This document shows positions 58,089 to 64,000 of a stretch of DNA of 64,000 nt, in pieces. Position 1 is the stretch's first letter. Each line of letters begins with the position of its first letter. The stretch is taken from positions 335,920 through 399,919 of the forward strand of contig JAFBJZ010000372.1 of assembly GCA_016785225.1 (NCBI GenBank). The letters run 5' to 3'. Below the pieces are notes generated by a model, which saw only the letters and a list, made by a program, of their open reading frames with translations, did no database searches and had not been told where the DNA came from. The position numbers were made by a program, and so were the translations under genes. This stretch comes from Psettodes erumei. Taxonomy: Eukaryota > Chordata > Actinopteri > Pleuronectiformes > Psettodidae.

Positions 58089-61023
58089 TCAAAGATGTTG
58101 CAGTTCTGTTGCATCATTTTCTGCATAAAGGACAGAAACTATCATTAACATAGGGCATAACAAAGCTGCCATAGAACTTCTCAGAACTTCTTGTCCTCAA
58201 AACACGCCCTTACTTATACACAAACACATAACTTCAACCCACATTCACACCCTCTAAGCCACATGCATACATTTCACAGCAGTAAGAAAGAAAGACTGAG
58301 TAAACTATGGGCATACAAAAACCTCTCATATGCAATTTTATATAAAATGTACTTTGCCCATTATCTAGAAAACTGTAATAGCTCCTGTCAAGTATTCATG
58401 TAAAGTTTATCTTTTCATAGTTTGATTCTTAGTGCAAAGTTCTTCAACAACTTCAACAAGACTTATTTTTCACGTTGCTTTACCTGGCATCTGTGTCCGG
58501 CATCTCCACGCCGCTATCATCTTATAGGCCTTGTTGAGTAGCCACATGGCAAGCATGAAGAGAGCAGCCAAGCAGGCCAGTGCTAAGGCAGAGACAGACA
58601 GGTACTGAAGATCCTCATACAGAACCTCTGGAGGACCCGGACAGAAGACCATGATTTACTTCATTAGGCACAAACTACTTTCCAGAGATGCAAAAAAATC
58701 TTGAAAAATGTAAACTCTTATATGTAAACAGTATCTATTACTATTTCTATGTCATTCATTTTAAGATTAAAATCCTGTATTACATTGGAATGTTTATTTA
58801 AGAAGAGTCCTCATGTTTACTGATGAATAGCAAAGATAAACTACAAGACTCTGCTTTGACATCTGAAAAGGAGACGCTCCATTTTTCAAAATGTCACTCC
58901 GCTCTCACGATCTCTAAGATAGTGATAAGATTTTTTTTAACCTTTATTTACTAAAGGCCGTTTGACTGTGAGCTCGGCTCTCTTTAACAGAAACACCACA
59001 TTCACAGTTACACACAGTTGGGGGGCTGATAAGGGCCTTGGTTAAATGGTGGTAATGGGTGGGAGGCAGATTTATACCTGATCAAACCAGTGACCCACTG
59101 GTCACCAGCATGCTTTTAATGATGACAGATGTGTTAGGGGAAATCTGGGCACGGCAACTGATGTTTCTAAACCCTGACCACTGTTACTGCAATACTGTTG
59201 AGCAAGGCATACTAGTGGTCAGATTGACAAAGTGGAGCTCAGAACTGTGGCTGGTATTTCATTCCTGAACTGGGATCCACGAGGATTATGTTTGGGAAGT
59301 GTTTGGCTCATTCCTGCTGTGTTTATTCTGATCTGATTTGCTGTGGTTTGAATGAGGCAGCAGGTATGAGTGTTAAAGCAAGCCCTGCTGGTTTCCCTAA
59401 ATCTATGACTCCAGGCTGATGGTGCGAAACTTTTTTTTAAATAGTACTCATCAATTTGCTTTCGGAATAACACTACACAGAAGTCAAGATCCGACTCACC
59501 GTTCACTTTCAGAACAAACCCAGCATCCTTGCTGCTTTCTGCTGTTTCGGTAACTGTGACCACATAGTATCCAGCATCCTGCAGCCGCAGGTCCGAGAGG
59601 CCCATGGAGCCATTGTTGTAAGGCTGCACTCTGCTGCTGTAATCCACTGTTATGTTAGTGTACACTCCGGGCTGCCAAGTCCCTATGGTGCGGCTCACCG
59701 CTCCTGACATAAAGTTCCATTGTATGGTGGGGATCCCATTGCAGCTGACATCCACCGAGAAAAACACATCCTCCTGCACTGACCTGGTGAGGCTCCTGTG
59801 GGGAGAATGGATGGAGATGGCTCCGGCTTTCCAGAGGGAAAAGGATCAAGAGATGTGAACAACAGATGAATACACAGAGATATGGAGCCAGAGTTTTTAC
59901 ATATAAAGTAGATGTAAATAAAAATGAATGCAGTATTAACATGGAGCCAATACATTACTAGTATAAGTATGATACTGTAGATCGATATTACATGCTGCGT
60001 ATTGAACACCTTCACCTTCCGCACCTTGAGCTAATGGTTAAGCCATCAGGTATAATAACTACAGCAGAAACATTCAGTGTATGACACAATACAGCTCTAT
60101 AAAAAGAAAATATTTCACCATGACAAAGTTACTCATTGTTGATGAACCATGAGTGATTCCTCCACTAAACTCCTTGTACAGTCGGGAGCGTGCTATTCTG
60201 TTTCTCCGACAAAATTACAAGCTGCTTGCTGGAGGAATGAAACTTGTCGAACAAGCTGAGGAGTACCAATTTGAACGCTGTCTGTTTTGGCTGCCCCTCA
60301 TCAAATATTTTCACAGGAGTTTCAGTGGGGGATCTGGTTCTGCTGGTGGTGTGTTTGCTTAATGAAACACAGTTAAAGAATTCCAACTTCAAAATACCGG
60401 CGCTGACTAAGAAGCAAAACAGTGTGGGAAAAATATTGAGACATCCCAGTTAAAATGATGATTGAGCAATAAACCGCAATCAGAATCCTTACCACAGTTT
60501 GTGTGTGAGACAATCTATCAAATGAATGCTCTTCAGAGCCTTAGCATTTCATGGTCCAATCACAGCTCTGATGTTTCCAAAAAAAAATCTTTTAATTGAT
60601 TTTACCAAAAAACAATGAGTTGCTATTTTGTGCAGTTTAACTCTCAATGCAGTTCCTCTGTTGTCTTTCGATTAAAGTTTTACTGGGAAATTGGGTGTGC
60701 TCCAGGGTAGTGTCATGGTTACCTGGTCATGTTTACACGACAGTATTGATATTCTTAGCCCTGGTATGGGAGTTAAGCAACAGGGCCTGAGAAAATGCTG
60801 TGAACTCTATCTCCAGCTTTCACTATGTTACAGGTTCTCAATGTGAACAGATACAGGATTTCCATATAGGCATGCTCTCAAACACAACAGCCAAATGTAT
60901 CAGCTCTTCAGAGAAAGACACATTAAAGATGTGATAGATATGCTTACCTAGGTCACAAATATATAATGTGATGCTGAGAAACACAGCAACATCTTGTACA
61001 TCCCAGAGCCTAAAATGCCACAT
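58089..61023 (-). CDS. vstm5: V-set and transmembrane domain-containing protein 5
   Basis: Neuronal single-pass membrane protein of the Ig superfamily; the mammalian protein promotes filopodia and dendritic spines. Four exons: 60948-61023, 59500-59826, 58484-58627 and 58089-58120, giving 193 codons (192 aa; human 200). Exon 1 encodes a signal peptide (MWHFRLWDVQDVAVFLSITL). Exon 2 encodes the V-type Ig domain (SVQEDVFFSVDVSCNGIPTI to LSDLRLQDAGYYVVTVTETA) with N-glycosylation sequons at TNIT and NGS. Exon 3 encodes the membrane segment (LSVSALALACLAALFMLAMW). Exon 4 is the weakest: it gives PENDATELQHL, and reading through the exon 3 donor would instead end in PGKAT. The usual second Ig cysteine is absent at GYYVVTV, as also in human VSTM5. 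It converges on med17. Confidence 0.85.
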
Positions 61024-63760
61024 TAGAATCCCAGACCCATTGGTCAGACTGCAGCAGAAGAATCTCCTCGAGGTTATTTCACATTCTGAAGCATTCTCCT
61101 CTTTGTTTCTCTCCCCCACAGAACAGCCTTTTTTCCCTCCAAAAGTTTCCTCTTCCACTGCCCTTTTTATGGGTGATTTCCCCCCCTCTGAGAAAATCAA
61201 GCCGTGACTGTCACTGAAGTGGTGGAGTTTCCCTCCTCTCTCAGGACTGTGCTGGATTTCTCTTCATACTTGCACAAGTCAGTGCCAGCCAGTCCATACC
61301 TATCAGACAGGTTCAGCCAGAGATTACTGAGTAAACATGCACCATTATGTGAACACACACACACATATTAGAGGGAAGAAAGCTATAGAGCAAACATGCA
61401 TATATCCTTCTCAGTTTACTCACTGCCCCAGTCCCCCACCCAGCAAATACTCACCTGTGTGTATGCAGGCACACTATCACAAAATGAAAGCGGGTTAGGT
61501 TGAATCAGCCGGTAGTCATGCTTTGACACACCTGGTTAAACGTGTCAAACAGGAAGTGTGCATTCACACCTATTCACTAGACACAAACACACAGTGAACT
61601 GACATTTAAGCTGAGAACACATCTACAGCTGCTTCATTCTGTTTATATGTTATGACTGGACTGGCCCTTCTCATTGGTGATTTCTATTTTAAAAACACAT
61701 ATTACTTGAGATCAGATAAATTAATTTGACAGGGTTGTTTCAATAAAAAAGCTGTTTTTAATAATTTCAGGTTTTGGTGTTTCAAATCAGAAAAAAACTA
61801 AAATAAAACACATTCTTGTGTGAAATTCCTCAGTTTAGGTTTTTAACTACAGTAAGGGTATAAATAGGACTAGGGTATATTATTGTTAAAAAGGGAAATA
61901 AAAAGACACTGTCCCAACTGGAATGAGAAATGCTGAAGTGAATATTGCCATATTGACAGAAAAGCAAGGATACACATATTTCTGAACCAGACTGTCTTTT
62001 TGTGGAAACTTAATTATCATGCTACAATACAGTCCAGTCCAATTACCAATGAACACGCTCACCAAAAGAATGACATACTGAAACTGAAAAGATCCAGTCG
62101 TTTGAATCACTTTTTTATATTATATCTTGTTGAATTCTGATTCTATGTTACAAATAAATAAATGTGTGAAATAAAAGATGAAGGTCTGTTAGCGAGCTGT
62201 GTGGATTGTAGATGATTGCTTACATCGATTTTTTTTATTATTAAAATAGCTTGAATTCCCAAACAAATTAAAGAAATGGTTTTCGCCATAGAAAGTTAAT
62301 TTGTTGGCTAAGTAGATGTTTCCAGCGGCTGTAAGCTATATTTTATTTCCCAGTTAATGTCCATGTTGCTAGCGTGTTAGCGTCAGTTAAAACTTACGTA
62401 AGTTTACGCACGTTCGGTCAAAGTGTCATTTCGTCCCGCAGCTGTCACCAGAGCACAGTCAAAGTCAACTTTTCAGTAAGCTATTTTTTTTTACTAACTA
62501 ATGAAGTATTTCTGTGAGACAGAATGCCTCTTTAACTATCCATTCCTATCAACGTGTTGTCAGCTATTTTGGGGGGTGTTTCATCACAGAAACCGTGTTT
62601 GAATGCAGCTAGCGAAAGTACCGCTAGCAGTATGCTAACATTAACTTGGTGCGGAGACGTTATGCGAGATTGAAAAAACGAATTTGCTTTCCGTTATTTA
62701 TTCTGCTGAAAACAATTACTTGGCTGAAATGTTGAACGTTCGCTACATTTAGGTATTTATCTTAATATATAATCTTAATATACAATGTGAGTGTGTGTGT
62801 ATATAATGTGAACAAACTTTTGCCGCTGCTGCACCGACCACAGCATTTATGCTTATTTAAAGCTAATTCGCGACATTCATTCGCTACACGAGCCTTAAAA
62901 AAGGGCATGAAACTCAAGAATTGGAAAACAGAACAATACACAAACACAATTTAGTCCAGACTGGCACAGAAACACTTCTCACTCCATTTGCTCAAGCGAC
63001 GGGCCAATTTACAGGTATTTAACCTTCAAGTCACTACGTGTTCACATTTCAGGTGTTTATCATTGTGAACTACTTACTACGGCTTTTTTCGGCACCCATT
63101 TTACCGGGGCCGTTTCATGCGCCTTCTCCAAGAATAGCACTGTGTTAACTGCATCAACTTGAATTCGACACACCTGTGTGGGGGCAGGGTTTTTACCCGT
63201 TCAGTCTGACACCGTTGGCTTCTTTCTAAGAGATGCTCCGAGGTTGATTAATACAGTATAATATAACGTATATACATCAGCTCGTTTTTTTCTTCTTGAA
63301 GCTGTGCTCAAGAGGTGATAGATGGCCTCCTGAATGTAAATCGTATCACGGAATGAAGGCGTGACGGGTGCTGTTAGACCTCCTGTCCACCAGAGAGTGC
63401 TGGAACTCCATTTTCCTACTCCGTTTGTCGTTGGTGCTGCTGTGAAATTTAATTCGGAAACACTTTATTTTCCACTGCGAAGTTCAACTGCAACACACAT
63501 ATACATACACATGGACATATATATCTATATATACACTATATGACTCCAAATGTGTCTTTTAAAGTAGTTTTGTTCCATCTATTCATTTTTTCTTCCCATT
63601 GGACGAAACCACACCACGTGTCGAGGAAGACGTGTGCGAAGATGCGTTTAAAAACGTTGTTTATTATAAATGCAGCAACAAAACGCTGTATGTGGTACAA
63701 ATACCCTGTGTTGATATTTCGAATGATGACATAGCTAAATAAAACACGTGGTTTGGTTCA
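61024..63760. other. vstm5 upstream region and intergenic DNA up to the U2 gene
   Basis: No exon recognised on either strand. 61024-61500 is probably vstm5 5' UTR/promoter. A more CpG-containing patch at about 62340-62660 (TTACGTAAGTTTACGCACGT, GCTAGCG) might be a promoter, but no gene could be attached to it. TA-rich microsatellite sequence occurs near 62760-62805 and 63515-63540. Confidence 0.4.
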
Positions 63761-63777
63761 CAAACCATGAGTGAGAC
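63758..63777 (+). promoter_or_regulatory. Possible PSE of the U2 snRNA gene
   Basis: TCACAAACCATGAGTGAGAC lies about -65 to -46 relative to the U2 start and loosely fits the vertebrate PSE. No octamer or SPH site was recognised about 200 bp upstream, so this is weaker than the U1 promoter. Confidence 0.35.
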
Positions 63778-63822
63778 TGACGTTGAGTAGAATCACTCAG
63801 TTACCTCCGACATCCTTCCGGT

Positions 63823-64000
63823 ATCGCTTCTCGGCCTTTTGGCTAAGATCAAGTGTAGTATCTGTTCTTATCAGTTTAATATCTGATACGTCCCCTACCC
63901 GGGGACCATATATTAAATTGATTTTTGGAACAGGGAGATGGAATAGGGGCTTGCTCCGTCCACTCCACGCATCGACCTGGTATTGCAGTATTTCCAGGAA
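63823..64000 (+). ncRNA. RNU2: U2 spliceosomal snRNA, 3' end cut by window edge
   Basis: Begins ATCGCTTCTCGGCCTTTTGG and continues with the branch-site-pairing GTGTAGTATCTG, the stem-loop II CCGGGGACC and the Sm site GATTTTTGGA. 178 of about 190 nt are inside the window; the last part of stem-loop IV is missing only because the window ends. A few substitutions compared with human U2 as I remember it (for example CCCTACCCGGGG for CCCTATCCGGGG). Binds the intron branch site. Confidence 0.93.

Overview
The window is vertebrate nuclear DNA, most likely from a ray-finned (teleost) fish. All coding sequence lies in short exons with canonical splice sites, the introns are compact, dinucleotide microsatellites are frequent, and the recognisable proteins are vertebrate orthologues in a fish-like gene order. 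There are no bacterial operons, ribosome binding sites or CRISPR arrays.

Layout from left to right: (1) 1-3291, the last four coding exons of a Na+/Ca2+ exchanger (slc8a2-like, + strand, 5' part outside the window), followed by a long 3' UTR/intergenic stretch to about 8.5 kb. (2) About 8.6-15.0 kb, srsf7 (+), an SR splicing factor with RRM, zinc knuckle and RS tail. (3) 15.4-24.5 kb, hnrnpl (+), with four RRMs in 13 coding exons; one intron has AT-AC (U12-type) ends. (4) 25.08-25.24 kb, a complete U1 snRNA gene (-) with SPH, octamer and PSE promoter elements. (5) 26.36-30.90 kb, ech1 (+), dienoyl-CoA isomerase ending in SKL. (6) 31.05-36.94 kb, an A/T-rich tandem satellite with a period of about 182 bp and about 33 units. 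(7) 37.33-38.35 kb, a partial second copy of the 3' end of ech1. (8) 51.16-38.37 kb, cep295 (-), 29 coding exons, centriole protein. (9) 52.3-57.5 kb, med17 (+), Mediator head subunit, divergent from cep295. (10) 61.02-58.09 kb, vstm5 (-), a neuronal Ig/transmembrane protein. (11) 63,823-64,000, U2 snRNA (+), cut by the window edge.

Functionally, the left half is rich in RNA processing genes (srsf7, hnrnpl, U1, with U2 at the far right), and both protein splicing factors contain candidate autoregulatory poison exons next to sequence resembling their own binding motifs. Joining the exons given here yields whole-codon proteins for hnrnpl (519 aa), ech1 (310), med17 (643) and vstm5 (192). srsf7 and cep295 each have exactly one base too many, pointing to single-base indels (assembly error or allele) in srsf7 coding exon 1 and cep295 exon 13.

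The most notable non-genic structures are the satellite array sitting between two copies of the ech1/cep295 junction, a perfect 17-bp inverted repeat in ech1 intron 1 whose arms each contain a DR1 (PPAR-type) site, and a 19-bp perfect hairpin between the converging med17 and vstm5 genes. No clearly novel multi-gene system was found; the gene content is conserved and well known.
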